Positions 23,170-32,230 are shown, counted from the stretch's first letter. The stretch: DNA of 64,000 bases from Streptomyces sp. JJ66 (GCF_019303495.1 NZ_JAEVFI010000001.1:372001-436000), one strand, 5' to 3'. The notes: generated by a model from the sequence alone, not told the origin. Translations and numbers: made by a program.

Positions 23170-23781
23170 TCAGAGCAGGCTGCTCAGGCGCTGGGTGTCG
23201 CCACAGACGACGAGGCGGGAGGCGGCTCGGGCCAGCGCGGCGGGCAGGGCCTCCGCGATCCGGGCATCGCTGCCCCCGTTGACCGCGAGCACCACCACGG
23301 GCCGCGCGGTGAGGCGGGCGACAGCGGAGGCGTGGGCGCAGAAGACGTCATCGCCGGACGCCTGCTGGTTCCAGTACGCGTCGTCGCCGAAGGACAGTTC
23401 GTGCTGCGCCCACGGGTGCGCGTCGCCGGTCGTCAGGACCAGGACGTCTCCCGGCGCACGGCCCTCGTCCAGCAGACGGTCGACGGTCTCGTCTGCGATA
23501 GCCACAGCGGTTTCCGGCGTGGCGGCCACCAGCTGGATCTCCGCCGCCGACGGCGGAGCCGGCGCGGTAGCGGTGGCGACGGCCGTGGGCGCGACGGCGC
23601 GGGCGGTGGCCGGTCGGCCGGGACGCGGACGGCTGCGGTCACCGCGCGGCGGCGCGGGACGCGGACCAGGACGGTCCAGGGCGGTGGGACGAGGCGGCGG
23701 GGAAGGCAGAGCGGCGCCCGCGGGAGTGCGGGGGCCGGGAACGCTGGTGCGGATCTGGGGCTCCTCGGAGCTGTGCGGCAT
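23170..23781 (-). CDS. Hypothetical protein resembling a helicase C-terminal fragment
   Basis: 203 residues. The first ~80 are Pro/Ala/Arg-rich and probably disordered. Residues 80-203 read as an alpha/beta module: a helix with RLLDEGRAPGDVLVLTTGD, then ARPVVVLAVNGG and RLVVCGD near the end. This order resembles motifs IV-VI of UvrD/PcrA-like superfamily I helicases, without any Walker A. A stand-alone remnant or a regulatory protein is possible; I am not sure of either. The ATG has no ribosome site. A TAGACA hexamer six bases upstream could mark a leaderless transcript. Confidence 0.6.
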   Translation of the reverse strand: MPHSSEEPQIRTSVPGPRTPAGAALPSPPPRPTALDRPGPRPAPPRGDRSRPRPGRPATARAVAPTAVATATAPAPPSAAEIQLVAATPETAVAIADETVDRLLDEGRAPGDVLVLTTGDAHPWAQHELSFGDDAYWNQQASGDDVFCAHASAVARLTARPVVVLAVNGGSDARIAEALPAALARAASRLVVCGDTQRLSSLL

Positions 23782-23849
23782 GGTTGATGTCTATCAAACG
23801 CGGTCGGGCGGCGACGCGGCGGGTGCACCGCCGGGAAGTCGGCGGCGGG

Positions 23850-24560
23850 TCAGAACAGTTCAGCCTGTTCCAGGGCGGGTTCGCCGGTGGCGGGCCCGGG
23901 AAGGGAGGCGAGGGGATGCGGCTTCTTCAGGTGCCGCCAGCGCGGCAGGGCGTCCAGGTACGCCCAGGTCAGGCGATGGTGCGACGTGGGCCCGAGATCG
24001 CGCAGTGCCGCGCGGTGGGCGGGCGCCGGGTAACCGGCGTTCCCGGCGAAGTCGAACTGGGCGTGGTCCTGGCCAAGTTGGCCCATCAGCTCATCGCGCT
24101 GGACTTTGGCGATGACCGAGGCCGCCGCCACCGGAACGCAGGAGCGGTCGCCCTTGATGACGGTCCGCACCTGCCACGGCGCACCGAGGTAGTCGTGGGC
24201 GCCGTCCAGGATCACGGCGTCCGGACGCTCCGGCAGCGCCTCCAGGGCCCGGACGGCGGCCAGCCGCAGCGCGGCCGTCATGCCCAGCGCGTCGATCTCC
24301 TCCGGCCAGGCATGGCCCAGGCCATGCGCGGTGACCCAGCCGGTCAACACCCCGGCAAGCTCGGTTCGCCGGGGGCGGCTGAGCAACTTGGAGTCGGTCA
24401 GGCCCTCGGGCGGACGGCGCAGGCCGGTGATCGCCGCGCAGACCGTCACCGGGCCCGCCCACGCCCCGCGCCCCACCTCGTCCACACCGGCGATCAGCCG
24501 GGCCGAGGTCGTCGCCCGCAGGGAGCGTTCGACGCGGTGAGTGGGTGGTTCGTACGGCAC
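23850..24560 (-). CDS. rnhB: Ribonuclease HII
   Basis: 236 residues. It removes ribonucleotides and RNA primers from RNA:DNA hybrids in the cytoplasm. The type II signature [14 protein letters not shown] gives Asp27 and Glu28. A further catalytic aspartate is in [11 protein letters not shown], and the conserved [21 protein letters not shown] segment follows. The C-terminus (about 205-236) is a variable tail. It starts at GTG with only a weak site upstream. It is 68 bases downstream of the hypothetical gene's start, on the same strand, and could be read separately. Confidence 0.92.
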   Translation of the reverse strand: MPYEPPTHRVERSLRATTSARLIAGVDEVGRGAWAGPVTVCAAITGLRRPPEGLTDSKLLSRPRRTELAGVLTGWVTAHGLGHAWPEEIDALGMTAALRLAAVRALEALPERPDAVILDGAHDYLGAPWQVRTVIKGDRSCVPVAAASVIAKVQRDELMGQLGQDHAQFDFAGNAGYPAPAHRAALRDLGPTSHHRLTWAYLDALPRWRHLKKPHPLASLPGPATGEPALEQAELF

Positions 24561-24816
24561 GATCTCAGCCTACTCGGCCCCCGGAGCCCACACGGACAGG
24601 GGTGCCGAGCCGGTCCGCTGGCCAGGCCCGGGCGCAGCTCCCGGCGTCCGGGGAGGGGGTGGGGTACGGACGGGAAGCCGCGAGCCCAGGACGCTTGCGA
24701 CGGACAGCCCGCGCAGGCTCGCCCGGGAGACGGTGCGGCGGAGGGTGTCGGCAGTCGTGGCGAGGGCGCCGGATTCGGGGACGCCCCGGCGGGGTCCGGC
24801 CAGCGGCACGCCAGAC

Positions 24817-25473
24817 TCAGAGCGCCCCGTATGGCTCCGGCAGGCACCAGCGCTCGAAGGGACGGTCCAGGTGGTAGCGGCCGTCCGGACCGAGGAGCAG
24901 CGCGCGGGTCTCGCCGTTGCCGGGGTTGGACAGCGACTCGAACTCCGCCACGCTCCAGTGCATCCAGCGCATGCAAAAGAGCCGCATCGTCAGCCCGTGC
25001 GTCACGAGCAGGACGTTGGGCGGGTGGTCGTCGGCCTGGAAACTGCGCCACAGGCTTTCCAGAAAGGCGCCTACCCGGTCGTAAACGTCAGCGCCGGACT
25101 CGCCCTGGGAGAAGCGGTAGAAGAAGTGGCCGTAAGCGTCGCGGGCCGCCTTCTGCCGACGCACGTCGGCCCAGTCCTGCCAGTTGCCCCAGTCCTGCTC
25201 GCGCAGCCGGGGTTCCTCGCGGACCCGGACGCGCGTGGGGTCCAGACGCAGTTCGTGGAACGTCTCGTGGGTGCGCCGGTAGGGCGAGACATAGGCGGAC
25301 ACGCGTTCGTCACCAAAGAGCGCGCGCAGTTCCTCACCGGCTCTGGCGGCCTGCTGCCGCCCGGTGGCGGTCAGCCGCAGGGCGTGGTCGGGCACGCGTG
25401 CGTAGACCGAGTCGTCGGCGTTTCCCTCGGACTCGCCGTGCCGCAGGAGAACGATGCGCCGGGGACGTGCCAT
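24817..25473 (-). CDS. Histidine phosphatase family protein (phosphoglycerate-mutase-like)
   Basis: 218 residues. The phosphohistidine motif LLRHGES sits at residues 9-15 (His12 is the nucleophile), with a second core arginine in SPYRRTHET and the second catalytic histidine in LLVTHGLTMR. The conserved LREQDWGNWQD segment supplies the proton donor. The substrate cannot be read from the sequence; members act on phosphosugars, phosphoproteins or small phosphoesters. The start is the ATG at 25473. Confidence 0.87.
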   Translation of the reverse strand: MARPRRIVLLRHGESEGNADDSVYARVPDHALRLTATGRQQAARAGEELRALFGDERVSAYVSPYRRTHETFHELRLDPTRVRVREEPRLREQDWGNWQDWADVRRQKAARDAYGHFFYRFSQGESGADVYDRVGAFLESLWRSFQADDHPPNVLLVTHGLTMRLFCMRWMHWSVAEFESLSNPGNGETRALLLGPDGRYHLDRPFERWCLPEPYGAL

Positions 25474-25569
25474 GAGGCCAGCGTAGGCGGTTCCGGCTGG
25501 GCCGTGCGCACCGGCGCGACCGCTCCGGCGGCACCCGCTCCAGCAGTTCCCGCGCCGACGGCACCCGCG

Positions 25570-26178
25570 TCATACCGTCCAGCTCGGCTGGAGGTCGATG
25601 ACGTCGCCGGCGACGGCGGTGATGTCGGCGCCCGTCTGGGCGCGCAGAGACAGGCGCTCGATGCGCTCGGAGCGGTACTTGCCGTGTTCGGCGGCCGAGT
25701 CCCACATGGAGAGCACCAGGAACTCGTCCTCGGAGGCCGCCTGCGCGAACACTCCGCGCAGCATGCCGGGTGACCCGGCCATCGCCGGGTTCCACACCTT
25801 CTCCTGCATCAGCACGTAGTGGTCCACGCGGTCGGCACGCACGTGGCAGTGGGCGACGCGGAGGAGGTCGGCGTCGGTGAATTCCGGCCGGAAACCGGTC
25901 TTGACGTCGAAGCGGTACTCGAACAGGAGCGTGCGCATGTCACGGTAGGTGCCGATCTGCGCGGCGTGCAGGCGGTCGTGCGACCGGGCCATGAAAGAGT
26001 CGTAAAAGGCACGGCTCTCCCAGAAGCCGAAGAGGTGGGCCACCGCCTCGCGCGACCGGCTCCAGCCGCCTCCCTGCCCCCGGAAGCCGGGCTCGCCGAG
26101 CAGGCCCGCCCACTTCCGCTGTCCACGCTCGAACCCGCGGCGATCGACGACGGTGCACCGCATCCACTTGACCAGCAC
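25570..26178 (-). CDS. YdbC-like / DUF4937 protein, two ferredoxin-like halves
   Basis: About 202 residues with an internal duplication. Each half resembles an antibiotic-biosynthesis-monooxygenase-type ferredoxin-like barrel (GLLGEPGFRGQGGGWSRSRE in the first half, VWNPAMAGSPGMLRGVFAQA in the second). Members are of unknown function. The GTG at 26178 gives the start LVKWMRCTVVDRRGF that I recall for relatives. A GTG at 26202 overlaps the upstream stop as GTGA and is a real alternative. Neither has a strong ribosome site. It is probably co-transcribed with the acetyltransferase gene upstream. Confidence 0.8.
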   Translation of the reverse strand: MLVKWMRCTVVDRRGFERGQRKWAGLLGEPGFRGQGGGWSRSREAVAHLFGFWESRAFYDSFMARSHDRLHAAQIGTYRDMRTLLFEYRFDVKTGFRPEFTDADLLRVAHCHVRADRVDHYVLMQEKVWNPAMAGSPGMLRGVFAQAASEDEFLVLSMWDSAAEHGKYRSERIERLSLRAQTGADITAVAGDVIDLQPSWTV

Positions 26179-26198
26179 CGCGCCATCGTACGGGCATC

Positions 26199-27026
26199 TC
26201 ACCCGCTGATCGGCCGATACCGCTGACGCAGCACCTCGACCTCCTCGCTACTGAGGTCAATTCCGAAAATCCGTCCCAGCACTGCACCGAACTCATGTTC
26301 CGCGATGTCGCGCACGTCCCGTTCCCCGTCGGGGTGGTCCACCTGAAGGCGCGTCCCGAGGAGTGCGGTGCGCCGCTGCGGTTCCGCCCGCTGCACCACC
26401 GGACGGGAGGTGAAGGGCGAGCTGGGATGCGTGCTGACGTAGTAGTTGGCCACCTCGTAATCGGGCGGGAAGACGGCGTGGTCCGTGAACATGTACAGGT
26501 CGAACCAGCCGTCCGGGCGCAGCGTGCGCAGCACCCACGCGTCGTCCGGCTCCCGGATCAGCGAGAACGTCCACGCACCCTGCCGCACCTCGGCGCCGCC
26601 CGACAGAGCCAGCGGCGCCTGTGGGCCGTCCCCGCCGAAACCGACGTCAATGATCCACCGCTGGCCGTCGATCTCCACCAGGAGCAGCATGTGGGTGGCG
26701 GGACGCAGCTTGTCCCGCTCACCGTTCAGGACCCGGGCCGCGAGCCCGGTGACGGAGAAGCCGACGCGCTCCAAGATGGCCGCGAACAGCGAATTCTGCT
26801 CGTAGCAGTAGCCGCCGCGCCGCCGCCGGACGAGCTTGTCCTGCAGCGCGCCCAGGTCCAGCGGGACGGGGCGGCCCAGCGTGATCTCCAGGTTCTCGAA
26901 CGGTATCCGGGCGACGTGGGCACGGTGCAGCTCCCGCAGCGTCGCCAGGTCGGGCTTCGGCTCACCACCGGCGTACCCGGTGCGCGCCAGGTACGCCTCC
27001 AGGTCCACCTTCTCACCGCTCCACAT
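26199..27026 (-). CDS. nat: Arylamine N-acetyltransferase
   Basis: 275 residues, the standard size of the NAT family. The Cys-His-Asp triad is visible: Cys74 in RRGGYCYEQN, His112 in RPATHMLLLVE and Asp127 in WIIDVGFGGDG. It transfers acetyl or other acyl groups from CoA to arylamines, hydrazines or arylhydroxylamines. In actinomycetes some members serve secondary metabolism, but no such cluster is adjacent. The ATG at 27026 has GAGGGAGAG upstream, which decides this start. The gene lies next to the nrdJ terminator and is read leftward with the YdbC-like gene. Confidence 0.92.
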   Translation of the reverse strand: MWSGEKVDLEAYLARTGYAGGEPKPDLATLRELHRAHVARIPFENLEITLGRPVPLDLGALQDKLVRRRRGGYCYEQNSLFAAILERVGFSVTGLAARVLNGERDKLRPATHMLLLVEIDGQRWIIDVGFGGDGPQAPLALSGGAEVRQGAWTFSLIREPDDAWVLRTLRPDGWFDLYMFTDHAVFPPDYEVANYYVSTHPSSPFTSRPVVQRAEPQRRTALLGTRLQVDHPDGERDVRDIAEHEFGAVLGRIFGIDLSSEEVEVLRQRYRPISG

Positions 27027-27133
27027 ACCGCTCTCCCTCGCCCGTCTCCCCGCCGAACCGCGCGGACCCGCCGCGCACACCTCACAACCACCCGGCGCTC
27101 CCGCCGCATTCCCTGTGGTGGGAGCGACCGAAC

Positions 27134-27173
27134 AGGAGAGGGGCACCGGTGAGAACACCGGTGCCCCTCTCCT
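27134..27173 (-). terminator. nrdJ terminator
   Basis: An 18-bp perfect stem (27134-27151 with 27156-27173) and a 4-base loop (AGAA). It begins 46 bases past the nrdJ stop and separates that gene from nat. Confidence 0.9.
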
Positions 27174-27218
27174 CGGGACTGGGCAGGTCCGTCAGCCGGG
27201 AAGGTCCCGCGAGTGACG

Positions 27219-30173
27219 TCAGCTGCAGCCGCTGGTGGAGCCGCAGCCCTCGCACAGGTAGCAGCTGCCCGCGCGGCGCATCTTGGTACCGCAGGAGAAG
27301 CACAGCGGGGCGTCGGCGTTCAGGCCCAGCTGCATCTCGGCCAGCTCCGTGGAGTTGTGCGCCTGGGCGGGGGCCTCGGTGGCCTCGGCCTCCGGCGTGG
27401 CGGACGCCGGGAGGGGCTGTTCGGCGTGGCGCGGGGCGGACTGGGCCAGCCCCTCGACGTCGAGGTCCTCGTCCGGCTCGTAGGAGCCCGTTTCCAGGTG
27501 GCGCTGACGCTCGGCCGCGGAGTGGATGCCGAGGGCGGAGCGCGTCTCGAACGGCAGGAAGTCCAGCGCCAGGCGGCGGAAGATGTAGTCGACGATCGAC
27601 TGGGCCATCCGCACGTCCGGGTCGTCGGTCATACCGGCTGGCTCAAAGCGCATGTTGGTGAACTTCGAGACGTAGGTCTCCAGCGGAACGCCGTACTGCA
27701 GGCCGACGGAGACGGCGATGGAGAAGGCGTCCATCATGCCCGCGAGCGTGGAGCCCTGCTTGGACATCTTCAGGAAGACCTCGCCCAGCCCGTCGTCCGG
27801 GTAGGAGTTGGCCGTCATGTAGCCCTCGGCACCGCCGACGGTGAAGGAGGTCGTGATGCCGGGACGGCCCTTGGGCAGGCGGCGGCGGACCGGGCGGTAC
27901 TCGACCACCTTCTCCGCCGTGGCCTCGGCAGGCTCCCCGGCAGTATCTTTGGCGTTTTTGGCGTTTTTGGCGTTCTCGGCGTTCTTGGCGCCCTCGGCAC
28001 CCTTCGTCTTCGCCGACAGCGGCTGGCCGACCTTGCTGTTCTCGACGTAGACGGCCAGCGCCTTGGTGCCCAGCTTCCAGCCCTGGAGGTAGATCTCTTC
28101 GACGTCGGCCACCGTGGAGGTGCTCGGCATGTTGACCGTCTTGCTGATGGCGCCGGACAGGAAGGGCTGGGCGGCGGCCATCATGCGCACGTGGCCCATC
28201 GGGGAGATGGAGCGCTCGCCCATCGCGCAGTCGAAGACCTCGTAGTGCTCGGGCTTCAGGACCGGCGCGTCGATGACGTTCCCGTGCTCGGCGATGTGCA
28301 CGACAATCGCCTCGACCTGCTCGTCGAGGTAGCCCAGCCGCTTGAGCGCCTTGGGCACCGTGTTGTTGACGATCTGCATCGAGCCGCCGCCGACGAGCTT
28401 CTTGAACTTCACCAGCGCGAGGTCCGGTTCGACGCCGGTGGTGTCGCAGTCCATCATCAGGCCGATCGTGCCGGTGGGCGCGAGCACGCTGGCCTGGGCG
28501 TTGCGGAAGCCGTGCTTCTTGCCCAGCCGCAGCACGTCCTGCCACGCCTCGGTGGCGGCGGCCCACACCGGGGTGTCCAGGTCGTCCATGCGCTTGGCCG
28601 CGCCGTTGGCGTCGGCGTGCTGGGTCATGACGCGGTGATGGGCGTCGGAGTTGCGGGCGAAGCCCTCGTACGGGCCGACGATCCCGGCCAGCTCGGCGGA
28701 GCGGCGGTAGGAGGTGCCCGTCATCAGGGAGGTGATGGCCCCGGCGAGCGCCCGGCCGCCGTCGGAGTCGTAGGCGTGGCCGGTGGCCATGAGCAGGGCG
28801 CCGAGATTGGCGTAGCCGATGCCCAGCTGGCGGAAGGCGCGCGTCGTCTCGCCGATCTTCTCGGTGGGGAAGTCGGCGAAGCAGATGGAGATGTCCATCG
28901 CGGTGATGACGAGTTCGACGACCTTGGCGAAGCGCTCAGCGTCGAAGGACTGGTTGCCCTCGTCGTCGTCCCGCAGGAACTTCATCAGGTTGAGCGAGGC
29001 GAGATTGCACGAGGAGTTGTCCAGGTGCATGTACTCGCTGCACGGGTTGGAGGCGGAGATGCGGCCCGACTCCGGCGAGGTGTGCCAGTGGTTGATCGTG
29101 TCGTCGTACTGGATGCCCGGGTCAGCACAGACGTGGGCGGCCTCGGCCATCTTGCGGAACAGCTCGCGCGCGTCAACCTCCTCGATGACCTCGCCGGTCA
29201 TGCGCCCGCGCAGCCCGAACGTCGTACCGTCCTCGACGGCTTTCATAAAGGCGTCGTTCACGCGCACGGAGTTGTTGGCGTTCTGGTACTGGACGGAGGT
29301 GATGTCATCGCCACCCAGGTCCATGTCGAAGCCCGCGTCCCGCAGGGCGCGGATCTTCTCCTCCTCCTTGACCTTGGTCTCGATGAACGCCTCGATGTCG
29401 GGGTGATCGACGTCGAGCACGACCATCTTGGCCGCGCGCCGGGTGGCGCCGCCGGACTTGATGGTGCCGGCGGAGGCGTCGGCGCCGCGCATGAAGGAGA
29501 CAGGCCCGGAGGCGTTGCCGCCGGAGGAGAGCAGTTCCTTGGAGGAGCGGATGCGGGACAGGTTCAGACCGGCGCCGGAGCCGCCCTTGAAGATCATCCC
29601 CTCTTCCTTGTACCAGTCGAGGATGGACTCCATGGAGTCGTCGACGGAGAGGATGAAGCAGGCGGAGACCTGCTGCGGCTGCTTGGTGCCGACGTTGAAC
29701 CACACCGGGGAGTTGAACGCGAAGATCTGGTGCAGGACGGCGTAGGCCAGCTCGTGCTCGAAGATCTCGGCGTCGGCGGGCGAGGCGAAGTAGCCGTGCT
29801 CCTCGCCGGCCGCGCGGTAGGTCTTCACCACGCGGTCGATGAGCTGTTTCAGGCTCGTCTCCCGCTGCGGCGTGCCCACCGCGCCACGGAAGTACTTGCT
29901 GGTGACGATGTTGACGGCGTTGACCGACCAGAAGTCGGGGAACTCCACCCCGCGCTGTTCGAAGTTGACCGAACCGTCGCGCCAGTTGGTCATGACGACG
30001 TCACGGCGCTCCCAGGTCACCTCGTCGTAGGGGTGTACCCCGGGAGTGGTGTGGACGCGCTCGACGCGCAGGCCCCGGCTTGCCTTCGCGGCCTTGTCCC
30101 CCTTGTCCCCCTTGTCCGGCTTGCCGGCCTTGGCGCGGGAACCTCGTGCCGGGCCGCTCGTCGTCTCTGTCAT
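27219..30173 (-). CDS. nrdJ: Adenosylcobalamin-dependent ribonucleotide reductase (class II)
   Basis: 984 residues. It reduces ribonucleotides to deoxyribonucleotides using a B12-generated thiyl radical and needs no oxygen. The catalytic barrel carries the conserved SSGGNASGPVSFMRG-type loop and the NPCSEYMHLDNSSCNLASLN active-site segment. The C-terminus has a cysteine-rich tail (CFSCGTKM, CYLCEGCGSTSGCS) typical of the actinobacterial enzyme, for thiol re-reduction or zinc binding. The N-terminal Lys/Gly/Asp linker and an Ala/Lys/Asn insert at about 740 are low-complexity. The ATG at 30173 has GGGAGG upstream. It follows nrdR with a 127-base gap on the same strand. Confidence 0.95.
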   Translation of the reverse strand: MTETTSGPARGSRAKAGKPDKGDKGDKAAKASRGLRVERVHTTPGVHPYDEVTWERRDVVMTNWRDGSVNFEQRGVEFPDFWSVNAVNIVTSKYFRGAVGTPQRETSLKQLIDRVVKTYRAAGEEHGYFASPADAEIFEHELAYAVLHQIFAFNSPVWFNVGTKQPQQVSACFILSVDDSMESILDWYKEEGMIFKGGSGAGLNLSRIRSSKELLSSGGNASGPVSFMRGADASAGTIKSGGATRRAAKMVVLDVDHPDIEAFIETKVKEEEKIRALRDAGFDMDLGGDDITSVQYQNANNSVRVNDAFMKAVEDGTTFGLRGRMTGEVIEEVDARELFRKMAEAAHVCADPGIQYDDTINHWHTSPESGRISASNPCSEYMHLDNSSCNLASLNLMKFLRDDDEGNQSFDAERFAKVVELVITAMDISICFADFPTEKIGETTRAFRQLGIGYANLGALLMATGHAYDSDGGRALAGAITSLMTGTSYRRSAELAGIVGPYEGFARNSDAHHRVMTQHADANGAAKRMDDLDTPVWAAATEAWQDVLRLGKKHGFRNAQASVLAPTGTIGLMMDCDTTGVEPDLALVKFKKLVGGGSMQIVNNTVPKALKRLGYLDEQVEAIVVHIAEHGNVIDAPVLKPEHYEVFDCAMGERSISPMGHVRMMAAAQPFLSGAISKTVNMPSTSTVADVEEIYLQGWKLGTKALAVYVENSKVGQPLSAKTKGAEGAKNAENAKNAKNAKDTAGEPAEATAEKVVEYRPVRRRLPKGRPGITTSFTVGGAEGYMTANSYPDDGLGEVFLKMSKQGSTLAGMMDAFSIAVSVGLQYGVPLETYVSKFTNMRFEPAGMTDDPDVRMAQSIVDYIFRRLALDFLPFETRSALGIHSAAERQRHLETGSYEPDEDLDVEGLAQSAPRHAEQPLPASATPEAEATEAPAQAHNSTELAEMQLGLNADAPLCFSCGTKMRRAGSCYLCEGCGSTSGCS
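27949..27993 (-). repeat. Five tandem 9-bp repeats inside nrdJ
   Basis: Units of nine bases (TTGGCGTTT, TTGGCGTTT, TTGGCGTTC, TCGGCGTTC, TTGGCGCCC on the + strand) encode an Ala-Lys-Asn-type tripeptide repeat. They are more AT-rich than the surrounding gene and lie in a surface linker, so copy number can change without loss of frame. Confidence 0.85.
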
Positions 30174-30299
30174 TCCGCCTCCCTGGTACCGGGCATAACG
30201 CCCCGATGTGTCCCGTTTCTTCCCGGGGCACGGTGTCTGTCGGACGCCGGATCGCGCGGGGCGGCCCGGTGTCATCTGTGCTGTGTGCCGCTCGGCAGG

Positions 30300-30830
30300 T
30301 CAGCCGTCCGCGACCGCTGCCGCCCCGGCCTTCACCCCGGTCGGCGGCGCGGCGCCCCGTGGCTGTGGCTCCGGCTCGCGGCCCTGCTCGGCCTCCCGCA
30401 GTTCCCGGATCGCGGCCTCGAAGTCCTCAAGGCTGTCGAAGGCCCGGTAGACGGAGGCGAACCGCAGGTAGGCCACGAGGTCCAGCTCGCGCAGCGGGCC
30501 GAGTATGGCCAGGCCGACGTCGTGCGTGGACAGCTCGGCGCTGCCGGTCGCCCGCACCGCCTCCTCGACCCGCTGGCCGAGCTGAGCGAGCGCGTCCTCA
30601 CCGACGGGTCTGCCCTGGCACGCCTTGCGCACGCCAGCGATCACCTTGTCCCGGCTGAAGGGTTCGGTGACGCCGCTCCGCTTGATTACTGTCAGTGACG
30701 CCGTTTCCAGCGTCGTGAAGCGCCGGGAGCAGCTCTGGCACTGGCGGCGCCGGCGGATAGCGGCGCCGTCGTCGGTCGTCCGGCTGTCAACGACGCGGCT
30801 GTCGGGGTGCCTGCAGAAGGGGCAGTGCAT
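30300..30830 (-). CDS. nrdR: Transcriptional repressor NrdR
   Basis: 176 residues. The zinc ribbon has Cys3, Cys6, Cys31 and Cys34 (MHCPFC and CQSC). An ATP-cone domain covers about 45-140 ([20 protein letters not shown] onward). NrdR senses ATP/dATP and represses ribonucleotide reductase genes by binding paired boxes. Such paired boxes are visible upstream (30954-31000), implying autoregulation of nrdR-nrdJ. The C-terminal ~30 residues are an Ala/Pro/Gly-rich extension. The ATG has GAGGAAGG upstream. Confidence 0.95.
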   Translation of the reverse strand: MHCPFCRHPDSRVVDSRTTDDGAAIRRRRQCQSCSRRFTTLETASLTVIKRSGVTEPFSRDKVIAGVRKACQGRPVGEDALAQLGQRVEEAVRATGSAELSTHDVGLAILGPLRELDLVAYLRFASVYRAFDSLEDFEAAIRELREAEQGREPEPQPRGAAPPTGVKAGAAAVADG

Positions 30831-30953
30831 CGCGGAACCACCTTCCTCACCCGGGTGTGCGCAGCCTGCGAGAACAGCTCCGCGGGGGCTGGGAAGCTCC
30901 CCCGGAACTGGTCACCCAGCATAGGCGATGCCCGCTGCGGCGAAAGCACCGGG

Positions 30954-31000
30954 GCACAACCTGTTGGGGCCATGTCTCATACAACCACTAGATGTGGTAG
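30954..31000 (-). promoter_or_regulatory. Paired NrdR-box candidates upstream of nrdR-nrdJ
   Basis: Two 16-base boxes match the NrdR pattern C-W-A-N(4)-T-N-G with dyad symmetry: 30985-31000 (core CTAGATGTGG, within the dyad ACCAC-N5-GTGGT) and 30954-30969 (core CAACCTGTTG). Equivalent positions are exactly 31 bp apart, leaving a 15-base spacer. That is three helical turns, the spacing known for functional NrdR pairs. Confidence 0.75.
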
Positions 31001-31298
31001 CGAAGGGATCAGGGGTCGAGGGCACGGCGTAGCCGCGCGCCTGCCTCGGGACAGCGCGCGGGCACACCCGCGTGGGGCTGGTACCGGACGGACGGGTAAC
31101 GCCGGGCGAGGCAGTCACCGACTCCGTGCAACGCGTGGCGCGTCGCCGGGTCCGGCTCTCATGGGGCACAGTGCCCGCGAGAGCGTACCGCAGCACCTTG
31201 GCCCCCGGGTGGCCCCGTGCCACCCCCCTGAACCCCCGGAAGCCTCAGCCCCATACACCGCAGAGCGTGATCACGTCAGGCACTCCCAGCCATTTCAC

Positions 31299-31340
31299 TC
31301 GAACGCGTGTTTGGCGCAACCTTTCGAAAGCAACTACCGT
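31299..31340 (+). promoter_or_regulatory. LexA (SOS) box and probable lexA promoter
   Basis: The sequence TCGAAC-GCGT-GTTTGG at 31299-31314 matches the actinobacterial SOS box (TCGAAC-N4-GTTCGA) at 10 of 12 fixed positions. It overlaps a -35-like TTGGCG (31311-31316), which is 18 bases from a -10-like TACCGT (31335-31340). Between them lies a 10-bp palindrome (CTTTCGAAAG, 31321-31330). Confidence 0.75.
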
Positions 31341-31380
31341 TGTGCCACAGGGAGAACGGTTCGAAAGGGGTGCCAAGGAC

Positions 31381-32184
31381 GTGACCACCACCGCAGACAG
31401 CGCGACGCTCACCGCCCGCAGCGGGCGCACCGAGGACGCCGTCGTGGCCCATCCCGGCCAGGACGCGGCCCAGGTGCCCGCCGACGCTGGCGAGCAGGCC
31501 ATGGCCAAGCCAGGGCGAGCGCTGCCCGGGCGACCACCCGGTATCCGTGCGGACAGCAGCGGCCTCACCGACCGCCAGCGCCGCGTCATCGAGGTCATCC
31601 GGGATTCAGTGCAGCGCCGAGGCTACCCGCCGTCGATGCGGGAGATCGGCCAGGCCGTGGGCCTGTCGAGCACCTCCTCGGTGGCACATCAGCTCATGGC
31701 ACTGGAGCGCAAGGGTTTCCTGCGCCGGGACCCGCACCGCCCGCGCGCCTACGAAGTGCGTGGCTCGGACGCGCCCAGCACGCAGCCAGCCGACACCGCC
31801 GGCAAGCCCGCGGCCTCCTACGTACCGCTCATCGGCCGGATCGCCGCGGGCGGCCCGATCCTCGCCGAGGAGTCGGTGGAAGACGTCTTCCCGCTGCCGC
31901 GCCAGCTCGTGGGTGACGGCGAGCTGTTCGTGCTCAAGGTCGTGGGTGACTCGATGGTCGAGGCGGCCATCTGCGACGGGGACTGGGTCACCGTCCGCCG
32001 CCAGCCGGTAGCCGAGAACGGCGACATCGTAGCGGCCATGCTCGACGGCGAGGCCACCGTCAAGCGCTTCAAACGCGAGGACAACCACGTGTGGCTGCTG
32101 CCGCACAACTCCGCCTACCAGCCCATCCCGGGCGACGAGGCGACGATCCTCGGCAAGGTCGTCGCTGTGATGCGCCGCATCTGA
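31381..32184 (+). CDS. lexA: SOS response repressor LexA
   Basis: 267 residues. An N-terminal extension of about 60 residues precedes the winged helix-turn-helix ([34 protein letters not shown]). The autocleavage site is Ala156-Gly157 in RIAAGGPI, with the catalytic pair Ser191 (VVGDSMVE) and Lys228 (ATVKRF). RecA filaments on single-stranded DNA trigger this cleavage. The GTG at 31381 has AAGGAC immediately upstream. The LexA box in its promoter indicates autoregulation. It ends at a hairpin shared with the convergent DinG-like gene. Confidence 0.95.
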   Translation: MTTTADSATLTARSGRTEDAVVAHPGQDAAQVPADAGEQAMAKPGRALPGRPPGIRADSSGLTDRQRRVIEVIRDSVQRRGYPPSMREIGQAVGLSSTSSVAHQLMALERKGFLRRDPHRPRAYEVRGSDAPSTQPADTAGKPAASYVPLIGRIAAGGPILAEESVEDVFPLPRQLVGDGELFVLKVVGDSMVEAAICDGDWVTVRRQPVAENGDIVAAMLDGEATVKRFKREDNHVWLLPHNSAYQPIPGDEATILGKVVAVMRRI

Positions 32185-32205
32185 CGTTCCGCCCCTCCCT
32201 GACTG

Positions 32206-32230
32206 CCCGTCCCGGCGCCGCCGGGGCGGG
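32206..32230. terminator. Hairpin between lexA and the DinG-like gene
   Basis: A 10-bp stem with one G:T pair (CCCGTCCCGG with CCGGGGCGGG) and a 5-base loop, 22 bases past the lexA stop. It may also serve the convergent gene. Confidence 0.7.

Larger units (their letters stand above)
30831..31380. other. Divergent nrdR / lexA intergenic region
   Basis: 550 bases without a credible gene. The left part holds the two NrdR-box candidates. The right part holds the LexA box and the lexA promoter. The middle (about 31001-31290) shows nothing that I can name. Confidence 0.6.

Noticed and set aside
27134..27173. A possible attachment site or short mobile repeat
   Set aside because: The symmetry is that of a simple terminator hairpin just past nrdJ, with no second copy in the window and no integrase nearby.
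30174..30299. Cobalamin riboswitch before nrdJ
   Set aside because: The 126-base nrdR-nrdJ gap is too short and I see no B12-box-like core.
27213..30698. A 1161-codon open frame on the + strand
   Set aside because: It is the reverse complement of nrdJ and part of nrdR. The sense strand encodes conserved enzymes; the antisense frame has no family resemblance.
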